Shown: positions 1 through 9,698 of the stretch, piece after piece | Layout of the letters: each line of letters opens with the position of its first letter | How positions within the stretch are numbered: position 1 is the first letter of the stretch | DNA from: Chloroflexota bacterium | GTDB lineage: Bacteria; Chloroflexota; Anaerolineae; B4-G1 | DNA: 24,502 nucleotides | NCBI GenBank assembly: GCA_024232355.1 | Contig: JAAEPW010000093.1 | Span: 1 to 24,502 of the forward strand | Direction: 5' to 3' | Translations under genes and position numbers: made by a program | Notes under the pieces: generated by a model | The model's database searches: none | The model's input: the letters and a program-made list of their open reading frames with translations, nothing else | What the model was told of the DNA's origin: nothing

Positions 1-122
1 CATCGTTAAGCGTCGCAGAGATCAAGGCGCTGTATACCGGGAAATACCAGGTGTTCAAGTTCAACGACTTTTTGAAACACCTCAACGCCACGTATGCGGC
101 GGGTGGTAGTTTAGAGATATGA
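1..122 (+). CDS. C-terminal fragment of an unknown protein
   Basis: An open frame enters from the left edge (first full codon at base 3) and ends at TGA 120-122, giving the last 39 residues of a protein that ends GGSLEI. Its stop overlaps the ATG of the next gene (ATGA), so it is translationally coupled to the membrane/coiled-coil gene that follows. The visible part is a mixed charged and aromatic tail and carries no motif I can name. Its position just before a lysis-like pair would fit an endolysin or a tail protein, but that is only a guess. Confidence 0.6.
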   Translation, partial: SLSVAEIKALYTGKYQVFKFNDFLKHLNATYAAGGSLEI

Positions 123-544
123 GTCTTGAACTTATCGCGACTGTGGTAAGTGTTTTTAGCGTCGCTTCCGGTGCGGTGGTCAGCTTTCTCGTGTGGACAT
201 CATCGGCACGGCGTAACCGTGTGGACGAACTGACCGACATCATCAGTGCGGTGAGTGCCGAAAATGACCGACTGAGCGAGCGCATCGACGAACTGGAAAC
301 AGACAAGGCGAATTCAGACAAACGCATCGATGAACTACAAGCAGACAACGAGCGGATGCAAGCAGAGCACGTTGTGCTAAGATCAGATTACGAGGTGTTG
401 CAGGATGAGCATAGGGTTCTGGAAGCCGCCTACAAGAACCTACTAAAGGAAAATAGTGATTTGCGCAAATTCCTTCGTGAGCACGATTTGAACATACCGC
501 GAGTGCGCAAGCAACAAAAAAACGGGGCTGACGAATATTTATGA
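119..544 (+). CDS. Small membrane-anchored coiled-coil protein (possible spanin/holin-accessory)
   Basis: This 141-residue protein has one N-terminal hydrophobic segment at about residues 5-27 and then a basic stop-transfer patch (SARRNR). A long heptad-rich, highly charged coiled coil follows at about residues 34-118, for example in the stretch around ERIDELETDK. It is therefore probably anchored in the cytoplasmic membrane with a rod-like domain on one side. The topology resembles i-spanins and other phage lysis accessory proteins, but no lipobox partner is seen. It overlaps its neighbours on both sides by ATGA, and the downstream gene also encodes a small membrane protein. A role in lysis is inferred from topology and context; sequence identity gives no direct support. 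Confidence 0.7.
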   Translation: MSLELIATVVSVFSVASGAVVSFLVWTSSARRNRVDELTDIISAVSAENDRLSERIDELETDKANSDKRIDELQADNERMQAEHVVLRSDYEVLQDEHRVLEAAYKNLLKENSDLRKFLREHDLNIPRVRKQQKNGADEYL

Positions 545-822
545 GTAAACACCGACCGTCACAAGCAATCAAAGCCGTAATTATAATTGCGGTATTTTAT
601 ACGTTCGTTTTGATATGCTACCCGCTGACCAACGGGAAAACAAAGCGCCTACCGCAGTTGTATATGATTGCGCTACGGTTCGTTATTATCGATCTTGGAT
701 TCTACTGGATGTATCAGGATTGGGAATGGACTGAGCACGTTGTATTTATACACACGCTGGCGGGAATTGGTGAGGCGTTGGAGCGGGCGCGGTTGGCTGT
801 GACTGCGCAGAATGGCGTATAA
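541..822 (+). CDS. Small putative membrane protein, holin-like
   Basis: This 93-residue protein starts at an ATGA overlap with the coiled-coil gene. It has a basic N-terminus, a hydrophobic helix at about residues 10-29, a short polar turn containing TNGKTKR, and a second hydrophobic stretch at about residues 41-58. The C-terminal tail is charged. Size, two predicted membrane segments and pairing with another membrane protein fit a class II holin, but no holin family signature is recognisable. Its TAA stop at 820-822 directly abuts the ATG of the next gene. Confidence 0.6.
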   Translation: MSKHRPSQAIKAVIIIAVFYTFVLICYPLTNGKTKRLPQLYMIALRFVIIDLGFYWMYQDWEWTEHVVFIHTLAGIGEALERARLAVTAQNGV

Positions 823-1743
823 ATGGACGGCATAATCACACAGCGAACCGGGCCGGGGGTTGTGCCGTTCGGCGGTATGAACGTGCAAGCACCCTGGGCT
901 TCTGGTGTGGCGAAATTCACGTTGACCGCCACGACCACCGCACCGGGGGCAACTGTGACAATTCACCGCATCACGCCGACGGGGGACAGTATCACGATTG
1001 ATTGGGGGGATAGCTCCTCGACTGTTGTCGGTAATGGCGTGACGGCAAGTCAAGCGCACGTCTACGCCAGCGCCGACACCTATAGTATTTCCGTGACGGA
1101 TGCGGCACTGATAACACAATTAGAATTACGAGATTCAAAATTGAGCGGTTTCGATAGTTCGGAATTGAGCGACAATGTACTAACGTATTTTATCGTCTAC
1201 TCGCTAGGTAGTGCCGTGGCGTCTACGGTAAGCAGCGCGGATATGGTAAATTGGAACCCGTGGAATTTTCGCCTATCGGGTATGCCCGCTGGGACATACG
1301 TCTTCAACCTGGCGAATATAACCAGTTGGAGTCCTACCATTTTCCTGATGTACTCGATGCCCGCCGGGACGTATACGGTTGATTTATCAGATATTAGCGC
1401 GTGGCGTCCTACGATTTTCCGATTGTACTCAATGCCCGTGAGTACCACGTTCACTATCGCTGCGGTGGACTTGAACGGATGGACAACCACGACATCGTAT
1501 CGCCTGAGCAACAACGCACTACCGCAAGCGGACGTTGACGCGATCTTACAGGGCTTTTATGGTGGGTTCGCGGCACGGGTGGCGAGTGGTGGGACAATCC
1601 GCGTGGATGGCACGAACGCCGCACCAAGTGGCGTACTTGGCCCAGCGTGCCCACCAACCACGGGCAAGGAGTGGGCTTTTGAACTGGTAAACGACTCGTG
1701 CGGAATTAGCGCGAATCATTGGGCGACTGTAACGACATCATAG
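823..1743 (+). CDS. PKD-like / 25-residue-repeat virion protein (fibre or adhesin-like)
   Basis: This is a 306-residue beta-rich protein. Residues about 32-95 look like a PKD/Ig-type domain: IDWGDSSS at 59-66 and HVYASADTYSISV at 79-91 match the usual DWGDG ... HxYxxxGTYxVxV pattern. Residues 144-219 hold three tandem repeats of 25-26 residues anchored on W144, W169, W194 and W220, each with a central (S/G)MPAGTY-like turn (degenerate in the third). Residues about 229-270 (LSNNALPQADVDAIL, then GTIRVDGTNAAPSG) resemble a cap module common in phage tail and leucine-rich-repeat-like surface proteins. It has no catalytic motif and no signal peptide. Surface display and host binding are inferred. 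No clear SD precedes the ATG, which directly follows the upstream stop, so translation is probably coupled. Confidence 0.7.
   Translation: MDGIITQRTGPGVVPFGGMNVQAPWASGVAKFTLTATTTAPGATVTIHRITPTGDSITIDWGDSSSTVVGNGVTASQAHVYASADTYSISVTDAALITQLELRDSKLSGFDSSELSDNVLTYFIVYSLGSAVASTVSSADMVNWNPWNFRLSGMPAGTYVFNLANITSWSPTIFLMYSMPAGTYTVDLSDISAWRPTIFRLYSMPVSTTFTIAAVDLNGWTTTTSYRLSNNALPQADVDAILQGFYGGFAARVASGGTIRVDGTNAAPSGVLGPACPPTTGKEWAFELVNDSCGISANHWATVTTS
1252..1482 (+). repeat. Three tandem ~75-78 bp coding repeats (25-26 aa units)
   Basis: Within the PKD-like protein, three consecutive units begin at Trp144, Trp169 and Trp194 and end at Trp220. They share a pattern of W-x-P-x-x-F-x-(L/M)-x-S-M-P-A-G-T-Y followed by a short beta segment. 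The third unit is degenerate (MPVSTTF). The DNA copies have diverged but are still recognisable, with closely similar stretches around 1334-1366 and 1409-1441. Confidence 0.7.
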
Positions 1744-1751
1744 GGGGATAG

Positions 1752-2024
1752 ATGGCAAGTCAACACGTAGAAATAACTGGAACCGCTTCACGTTTGGCGC
1801 GGGATTTCCGCAACTTCGTGGATGGTCTGCGTATCGCGCAGCAATCAGGGGGGCGCGTGGATGGGATCGTTGAGCAAGTCGCATCGGGTGGCGATTGGGC
1901 CGCATTGGGTACAGAGTTAGGTATTGATGCCGCTGATGCCGAAACTACTTACAACCTACTCCAATCCGCGCTTGTGCATTTGAACGATGCCGCAATCACG
2001 GCGTTGTTAGATAGGCTGGGGTAG
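1752..2024 (+). CDS. Small conserved-looking phage protein of unknown function
   Basis: This 90-residue, mainly helical protein has an SD-like GGGGGAT at 1742-1748, a few bases before its ATG. It is rich in Ala, Asp and Leu and contains two short helices (FRNFVDGLRIAQQ and AAITALLDRL). No motif is recognised. It lies between two beta-rich surface-type proteins in the same operon, so it may be a chaperone or linker for a fibre, but the sequence does not show this. Confidence 0.65.
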   Translation: MASQHVEITGTASRLARDFRNFVDGLRIAQQSGGRVDGIVEQVASGGDWAALGTELGIDAADAETTYNLLQSALVHLNDAAITALLDRLG

Positions 2025-2027
2025 ATC

Positions 2028-4047
<2,020 letters not shown>

Positions 4048-5388
4048 CCCAGCCGACGAACTGTTTTATGGCGGTTCGGCGGGTGGCGGTAAAACGGATC
4101 TAATCATCGGGTGCGCGGTGGAAATGCACCAGCGCTCGTTGATTCTGCGCCGTGAGTCTACGCAGTTGCGCGGGATTGTGGATCGCAGCCGTGAGATATT
4201 GGAGAACACCGGGGCGCGGCTAAACTCGCTGACCGGAGTGTGGCGCGATGTACCCGGCGGCGGGCAAATTGAATTGTCTGGATGCAAAAACGAAACCGAC
4301 AAGCGCAAGTTTCAAGGGCGTCCACACGACTTGATAGCGTTTGACGAGGCCACTGAATTTCTGGAGTCACAAGTTGATTTTATCATTGGGTGGGCACGCA
4401 CTGAGGACGAAGCACAGCGGGTGCGCATTATCTTCACAGGCAACCCGCCGACAACCGCAGAGGGGCAATGGATTATTAGGCGGTTCGCTCCGTGGCTAGA
4501 TGACACATTCCCGGACAAGGCGCAACCCGGCGAACTGCGGTGGGTGGCGATGGTAGACGGCAAACTGCGCTGGCTAAAAAGTGGCGCAGCATTTGAGCAC
4601 GACGGCGAGACGATAACGCCGAAGTCACGCACATTTATTCCAGCACGAGTGAGTGATAACCCGTATTATGTGGCGACGAACTACGAAGCACAGTTACAGC
4701 TTCTACCGGAGCCGCTGCGCTCACAATTGTTATACGGTGATTTTAACGCCGCGACTGATGACGACCCGTGGCAGGTGGTCCCCACCTCCTGGGTGAAAGC
4801 GGCGCAAGAACGCTGGACGGATTCACCACCACCACGGCTTGACGGGCTAGGCGTTGACCCGGCACGCGGGGGCGATGATAGAACCGCAATCGCCGAGCGG
4901 CGCGGGCAATGGTTCAATGTGTACTCGTGGCCTGGTCGTGAGACTCCAGACGGGCCAAGCGTGGCGGCGCTGGTGACACAACGTTGGGATGATGACGCGC
5001 TGGTGACGGTGGACATTATCGGGATAGGTTCATCCGTCTTTGATGCGCTGGTTTATTCAAATTCGGGGATGAGGGTATTAGATGTTAATTTTGCAAGCAG
5101 CACAACCGCAACCGACAAAAGCGGGCGCTTTGATATGCGCAACATTCGCGCTGAAATATGGTGGGCACTGCGTGAGGCGCTTGATCCTGAAAGCGGGGAC
5201 GAACTAATGCTGCCGCCATCGAGCGCCCTTCGTGCGGATATATGCGCGCCACGTTGGAAGCTGACAGCGGCGGGCATTATCGTGGAGCCAAAGTCTGAAA
5301 CCAAGAAACGCCTGGGCCGTTCGCCTGACTTGGGTGACGCCCTCGTGCTGGCGTTGCATACAGTTTATGAAAGTACGGGGATTCTACT

Positions 5389-6717
5389 ATGACAACGTTA
5401 AGCGACTTTGATGATTACCTGGACAGCCTCATCAACGGGGGGCACGATCCTATCTCAGTAGCCGACGCCAAGAAGTATGTCCCGTGGGTACGCCGGGCGC
5501 AAACGAAGCGGGCCGGTGCAATTCGCGCTATGCCGTTTTCGATTATGAGCGGCGAGAATGACGTCACGGACACCAAAGAACGTTTCAAGAGCATCGATGA
5601 TCTAATCTACAAGGCAGAATTGAGCCTCTATGCCCACGGTAAAGCCTACTGGCATAAGGCCAAGAACGACACGGGCAAGATTTGGCCGCAATGGTGGGTG
5701 GCGAGCAGCGTCAAGGAAGTGAACGATAACGGCTATTGGACAGGGGAGTTCAGACGCACCGCCGGCGGCGAGGAAAAGATATACCCCGCTAAAGACCTGG
5801 TTTATTTTTGGGAACCCGACGAGGACGTGGAAGCCGGACCGGGGGCCGCACCTATCCAGGCGGCGCTGTATGCCGCTTCGACGTTGTTCAATTCTGATTT
5901 GATGGTTAACGGATACTTTCAGCGGGGCGGCCTGCGCGTCACGCTGTTCGGTATCCCGCGTTCAACACTGGACGCGGCTATTGATGAGCTGAAGGCGTGG
6001 TGGGCGCGCATCGGTAAAGGTGTGCGCAATGCCTACAGCGCGGTGTTCTATAAAGGCGGCAAGTTGGAACCGACCACAGTAGGCGACCCATTGAAAGACA
6101 TCTGGAATCCGGCACTAACTAAAGACAAGCGCGAGGATATTGCCGCCGCTTCCGGTATGCCCGTCTCTGTGCTCCTGAGCAACGCGACTACTTTCGCCAC
6201 CGCCGACCGCGACTATCTTGGCTGGTTTAACGACTTCGTTGTGCCGCGCTGCGAATGGTACGCCGACCAGATCAACCGGCTATGGTTAGCATCCGAGGGG
6301 TTGGAACTGGTATTCCATCCCGACCAAACCGAAGCGTGGCAAACCAAACAGCTTATGCAGGTTTCTAGCGTCACGGAGGCGTTAAACGCGGGCATAATCG
6401 ACCAAAACGAGGCGCGTTTTATCATCGGATTCCCTGAGATCGATTCTAAGGAAGAAACGCCCGAGGAACCGGAGGAAATAGACGAGGAAGCCACACAGAA
6501 AGCGGCGCTTGCTGATGACCTAGCGAAGTGGGAACGTTACGCGGCGAGACGTTACCGCGAAGGGCAGCGCGACAAGGCGCTAATGTTTACCAGTGCGGTG
6601 ATACCGTCAACACTGCAAGCCGCGATCCGTGGCGGGCTAACTGAGGCAGAAAGCACCGCCGCAATCGCGGACATATTCAGCAACGTAAAGGAATGGGATG
6701 GACTTTCCAGAGCGTAG
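5389..6717 (+). CDS. Portal protein (HK97 family)
   Basis: This 442-residue protein forms the dodecameric ring through which DNA enters and leaves the capsid, and it nucleates procapsid assembly. Features typical of HK97-type portals are visible: the SLYAHGKAYWHK region near residue 75, the WGxxxxPAKDLVYFWEP-like stretch near 125-140, the long helix GYFQRGGLRVTLFG near 178, and the conserved block DIAAASGMPVSVLLSNATTF at about 252-271. The acidic tail (EEPEEIDEEA) and basic C-terminal part are probably exposed. It starts at an ATGA overlap with terL and overlaps the MuF gene by 20 bases. Confidence 0.9.
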   Translation: MTTLSDFDDYLDSLINGGHDPISVADAKKYVPWVRRAQTKRAGAIRAMPFSIMSGENDVTDTKERFKSIDDLIYKAELSLYAHGKAYWHKAKNDTGKIWPQWWVASSVKEVNDNGYWTGEFRRTAGGEEKIYPAKDLVYFWEPDEDVEAGPGAAPIQAALYAASTLFNSDLMVNGYFQRGGLRVTLFGIPRSTLDAAIDELKAWWARIGKGVRNAYSAVFYKGGKLEPTTVGDPLKDIWNPALTKDKREDIAAASGMPVSVLLSNATTFATADRDYLGWFNDFVVPRCEWYADQINRLWLASEGLELVFHPDQTEAWQTKQLMQVSSVTEALNAGIIDQNEARFIIGFPEIDSKEETPEEPEEIDEEATQKAALADDLAKWERYAARRYREGQRDKALMFTSAVIPSTLQAAIRGGLTEAESTAAIADIFSNVKEWDGLSRA

Positions 6718-8158
6718 CGAGTGGGAGGAACGTATCGCGTCCGGGCTGGGGAAGCTCGGAGAACGCCAGCGCCGCGACGTTATGCGGGCGTTGGGCAATC
6801 CTCCACGTCTGGAAAATCTGCCTATCGACTTCTGGAACAAGTACGAGAAGGAACTTAGGGGCCTGCTGATACCAGACCTTGAGGGCGTGTATTTGGAGAG
6901 CGCTAAAGATTTAATCTTGGGGATGCCGGGCTTGGGCGTCGATTGGGATATGGTCAACATTAGCGCGTCCCGCTGGTCGCGTGACTATGGCTATAAGATG
7001 GTGAGCGGACTGACCAAGACGACCCGTGAGGGATTACAAGAGACTATACCGCAATTCTTCGAGGATGGTTTGACATTGGGCCAATTGCGCGAAAAGTTAG
7101 GGCGCTGGTACGGCCCTATTCGTGCCGATATGATTGCCACCACCGAGGTCACGCGCGCATCAGTGCAAGGCGAAATTGGGATAGCTGACCAGTTGCGCGG
7201 GCAGGGCATTGATATGGTGATGATATGGAAAACCAACAATGACGAAATCGTATGCCCGATATGTGGCCCACGCAACAACAAAGCGCAAGGCGACGGGTGG
7301 ACAGAACCACCGCCAGCACATCCACGTTGCCGGTGTTGGATAGGGCATAGAGTGCGGGAAACGGCGAGCGTAGAGGAACAAGCGCAGCAAGAGCCACAAA
7401 ACGCGCCACGCGCTCCGAGGTTCAAGACATCGAAAGAGGCTGCGGACTGGCTAGAGAGTAACGGCTATGTAGAACGGGCATTCTTTGGTAAGTTTGACGT
7501 TCGTGTATCGCAAGATATAGCCGATTCAGTAGCCGACCACGTCAACCGCTTTGGATCAGATTTGAAGTTTAAATACGTCGGGAATAACCGCGAACTAATG
7601 AAGATGATAAGGGAGCAGGCACGACCGAACATCGAGAAATATATGCGGGAATTGAATGCGGATAGATTGGCGGCGCAAACAACGCCGGAGAGAGTAGCCG
7701 CTTTTGAGAATGCACTACAGAGAGCTATCACAAAAGAGGTAAACAAAACCGCGAACCGTTACCGTATGGATAAAGGTGCTTACGCTTACGCATTGGATGA
7801 TATATTCCTCGTATCGCAAAAGTACGGCAGTAAATACGATTTGCTTGTAGAAGCGCTAACAGGTGACATCAGAGTGGGGTGGCATCCTATTGGGTGCAAT
7901 ACACCGCGATCCGTTGCGGATCACGAAATCGGGCATATAATACAAAATAAATTCTTTAATAGGGAAGCGAACAACGAACTAAACGCAATGTATAGAGAGT
8001 ATGTAGCGGCGGGCGAATCGCCGTCACGATACGCACAGACAACCGCCGGGGAATTTATGGCAGAATCTTGGGCCGCGTTTTTGAATAATTCAGAACCAGG
8101 CAAAGCAGCCAAAGCAGTCGCCGCACTGATTGACAAAGTCACGGGGAGCGCACAGTGA
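6698..8158 (+). CDS. MuF/SPP1 gp7-like minor head protein fused to an HEIGH metallopeptidase domain
   Basis: This 486-residue protein is preceded by AAGGA within the portal end. The N-terminal half (about 1-215) is a MuF head-morphogenesis domain: ATTEVTRASVQGEI at 147-160, then WKTNNDEIVCPICG and HPRCRCWIGH, giving the usual C186/C189/H208/C211/C213 zinc-type signature. A Gln/Pro-rich linker (about 223-240) leads into FKTSKEAADWLESNGY (242-257), a lead-in seen in MuF polymorphic proteins. The C-terminal domain has HEIGH at 409-413, the HExxH zinc-protease core, and GEFMAESW with E452/E455 as a possible third zinc ligand. MuF proteins are packaged in the capsid and can be ejected with DNA, so a proteolytic effector delivered into the host is plausible but inferred. 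The second half is visibly AT-richer than the first, which suggests domain exchange. Confidence 0.88.
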   Translation: MDFPERSEWEERIASGLGKLGERQRRDVMRALGNPPRLENLPIDFWNKYEKELRGLLIPDLEGVYLESAKDLILGMPGLGVDWDMVNISASRWSRDYGYKMVSGLTKTTREGLQETIPQFFEDGLTLGQLREKLGRWYGPIRADMIATTEVTRASVQGEIGIADQLRGQGIDMVMIWKTNNDEIVCPICGPRNNKAQGDGWTEPPPAHPRCRCWIGHRVRETASVEEQAQQEPQNAPRAPRFKTSKEAADWLESNGYVERAFFGKFDVRVSQDIADSVADHVNRFGSDLKFKYVGNNRELMKMIREQARPNIEKYMRELNADRLAAQTTPERVAAFENALQRAITKEVNKTANRYRMDKGAYAYALDDIFLVSQKYGSKYDLLVEALTGDIRVGWHPIGCNTPRSVADHEIGHIIQNKFFNREANNELNAMYREYVAAGESPSRYAQTTAGEFMAESWAAFLNNSEPGKAAKAVAALIDKVTGSAQ

Positions 8159-8334
8159 TAGGACAAAAGCCAATCTGTTTAGAGTGTAAGCACTTCACGA
8201 GAAGCAAGAGAACCATCGGGCTACATTGCGCCGCATTCCCTGACGGCATACCTAAACAGGTGATTATGGGCGACAATGACCACGAGAAGCCAATCGAGGG
8301 TGATCACGGTTTGCAGTTTGAACCACGGGAATAA
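8155..8334 (+). CDS. Small Cys-containing protein linked to the MuF gene
   Basis: This 59-residue protein starts at GTG 8155 in a GTGA overlap with the MuF stop and ends with TAA at 8332-8334. It contains CLECKHF (C8, C11), then HCAAFPDGIP (C25) and a C-terminal HEKPIEGDHGLQFEP. Small proteins with a CxxCxxF ... CxAFPxGIP ... HxxPxxGDxGxxFE pattern are, from memory, common beside MuF or minor head genes in other phages. The Cys/His residues suggest a small metal-binding fold. The function is unknown; a partner or inhibitor of the MuF C-terminal domain is a possibility from coupling only. Confidence 0.75.
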   Translation: MIGQKPICLECKHFTRSKRTIGLHCAAFPDGIPKQVIMGDNDHEKPIEGDHGLQFEPRE

Positions 8335-8335
8335 A

Positions 8336-8803
8336 ATGCACGTAAGAATCGAAGGACTAAAAGCACTTATCGAGCGCATCGAGACCATCGAACAACTGCG
8401 CCACGTCTTGGCGGCATTGAACGCGGGGGCATTGCACATTAAAGAGAAAATCGCCACATACCCGCCAGTACCAGGACGCCCACAGCCTTTCGTAAGCCCC
8501 AAGCAAAGGCGCGGTTTCTTCGCTCATTTGCGTAGTGAAGATATTGAAGTACCCTGGAGGCGCGGCATATCGCCGGGCAGCCAACGAATGGGGGCGCGCT
8601 GGACGATCAAGAAAAGCGCAAACGGTATGCGGTACTCAGTCGGCAATAATGCGAGTTACGCCCGATTGGTGCAAGGACCGCGACTCCAAACCCGCTACCA
8701 CGCCACGACCGGATGGCAGACCACGACGCAAGTCGCCGCCTCAGAGGGGCCGACCGTGGTTGCGTTGGTACGCGAGGGATTGCAAAAGGATGTGAACGGA
8801 TGA
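8336..8803 (+). CDS. Putative neck / head-tail connector protein (HK97 gp10-like)
   Basis: This 155-residue protein starts at ATG 8336 immediately after the preceding stop. An upstream in-frame ATG at 8276 would run through the small Cys protein and was rejected. It opens with an amphipathic helical part, ALIERIETIEQLRHVLAALN. A basic region around QRRGFFAHLR, PWRRGISPGSQRMGARW and NNASYARLVQGP follows, with a TGWQTTTQV end. This pattern is typical of small neck or tail-completion proteins described as HK97 gp10-like. Those proteins seal the connector or join the head to the tail tube. The assignment rests on pattern and neighbourhood. Confidence 0.65.
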   Translation: MHVRIEGLKALIERIETIEQLRHVLAALNAGALHIKEKIATYPPVPGRPQPFVSPKQRRGFFAHLRSEDIEVPWRRGISPGSQRMGARWTIKKSANGMRYSVGNNASYARLVQGPRLQTRYHATTGWQTTTQVAASEGPTVVALVREGLQKDVNG

Positions 8804-9135
8804 GGATAGTTAAACGGGCCGAGTTTCTAGCACTGCCAGCAGAGACGTTATTCTGCAAATTCACGCCTAACATTTTTCACGATTTGCGCATCAAAGGCGA
8901 GACGCTGGAAAACGACTTCTATTATCAGAACATCAAGGACGCGGTTGATTGCATCTACTCGAACGCAATGCACGAGATCCTCGATGATGGTGTATACGTC
9001 GCCGCACGCTTTGGGCTAGACTTCAATAGCCAATTCCGCGACGGACTGTTTGAGGGCGATGACGTCCTGTTCGCCGTTTGGGAAACCGCCGACGTTGTGC
9101 AGTTGATCAAACGTTTGCAGGTGATTGTGGAATGA
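8800..9135 (+). CDS. Small phage protein of unknown function
   Basis: This 111-residue protein begins at an ATGA overlap with the gp10-like gene (ATG 8800). It is a mixed alpha/beta, acidic protein with a Phe/Asp-rich middle (ENDFYYQNIKDAVDC, EGDDVLFAVWETADV) and no recognised motif. It lies in a chain of tightly coupled small genes between the MuF and capsid genes, so it is more likely a head accessory or regulatory protein than an enzyme. Confidence 0.6.
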   Translation: MRIVKRAEFLALPAETLFCKFTPNIFHDLRIKGETLENDFYYQNIKDAVDCIYSNAMHEILDDGVYVAARFGLDFNSQFRDGLFEGDDVLFAVWETADVVQLIKRLQVIVE

Positions 9136-9305
9136 AGATCGAACGACGCTGGAAACTACCGCTTTTCGATGTACGCTATCTGTTGCACGGGCGCTGGACT
9201 GGGCCATCGTTGGGGATTCGCAGCCGCATATTAGGTTTTGCGGTTAAAATTCCAGTGCGGCAAGGCTCGTTATTTGACACATTATTGCAGGCGTTGCAAA
9301 TATGA
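9132..9305 (+). CDS. Very small basic protein, unknown
   Basis: This 57-residue ORF starts at an ATGA overlap and ends at another. It is basic and hydrophobic (MKIERRWKLPLFDVRYLLHG, then GIRSRILGFAVKIPV). It has no membrane helix long enough to call and no motif. The main support is its exact coupling with genes on both sides and the absence of any competing frame. Confidence 0.5.
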   Translation: MKIERRWKLPLFDVRYLLHGRWTGPSLGIRSRILGFAVKIPVRQGSLFDTLLQALQI

Positions 9306-9439
9306 AAGATTACGAGTTCTGGCTAAAGATCAGACAGGCGCTGTTGATGGCCGTTGATGCTATCGAATGCGCTAAACTTCCCGCGCTCGTGCCCACGTCA
9401 GACATACGTAAGGAATACAAAGAGGCGCACAAGAAGTGA
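9302..9439 (+). CDS. Very small helical protein, unknown
   Basis: This 45-residue ORF lies between an ATGA overlap on the left and a TGATG overlap on the right. It reads KDYEFWLKIRQALLMAVDAI, then a short Pro segment and SDIRKEYKEAHKK. Short proteins of this style, beginning with a Y-x-x-W-L-x-I-R-x-A-L-L helix and ending with an IRK basic helix, occur from memory in many phage late operons. The function is unknown. Confidence 0.5.
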   Translation: MKDYEFWLKIRQALLMAVDAIECAKLPALVPTSDIRKEYKEAHKK

Positions 9440-9600
9440 TGGCACCGATGCACGTAACATTCACAGAGCAAAAAGACGTTTTCCGAATAAAACTGGATGC
9501 CGACACGGGCGCGATATCGCTATGTGTCGGAGATGAGTGCGAGGACTGGCCAACGCCAGAGCCGAAAGAGGAGCTATCCAGCCCGTTCGTTATACTATAA
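9439..9600 (+). CDS. Very small acidic protein, unknown
   Basis: This 53-residue ORF starts at ATG 9439 (TGATG overlap; a GTG three bases upstream is in frame) and ends at TAA 9600. It is acidic, with DADTGAISLCVGDECEDWP and a C-terminal SSPFVIL. It is the last gene before a terminator-like hairpin. The evidence is coupling only, so it could be an incidental frame. Confidence 0.4.
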   Translation: MAPMHVTFTEQKDVFRIKLDADTGAISLCVGDECEDWPTPEPKEELSSPFVIL

Positions 9601-9639
9601 TTTAATAGCGGAGCAATCCGCAGGCAGTCCGACAGGAAC

Positions 9640-9682
9640 GCCGCCTTTCACGGAGTTTATAACCCGTGTTTGGCGGCTTTTT
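9640..9682 (+). terminator. Hairpin with T-run upstream of the capsid gene
   Basis: GCCGCC at 9640-9645 pairs with GGCGGC at 9672-9677. An inner CACGG (9649-9653) pairs with CCGTG (9664-9668) across a TTT/TTT internal loop, the apical loop is 10 bases, and five Ts follow at 9678-9682. It looks like an intrinsic terminator or attenuator. The capsid gene SD (AGGAGGG) follows within about 10 bases, so readthrough or a promoter nearby is needed. A TATAAT at 9596-9601 lies just upstream but has no recognisable -35. Confidence 0.6.
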
Positions 9683-9698
9683 GTGTTTAGGAGGGAAG

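Noticed and set aside
6991..7425. Several Cys/Ser-rich minus-strand frames opposite the MuF domain
   Set aside because: They are shadows of a gene with strong domain signatures; none has an SD.
9596..9601. Perfect TATAAT as a capsid promoter
   Set aside because: No -35 box or extended -10 is present at a sensible distance, so it is mentioned as context but not listed as a promoter.
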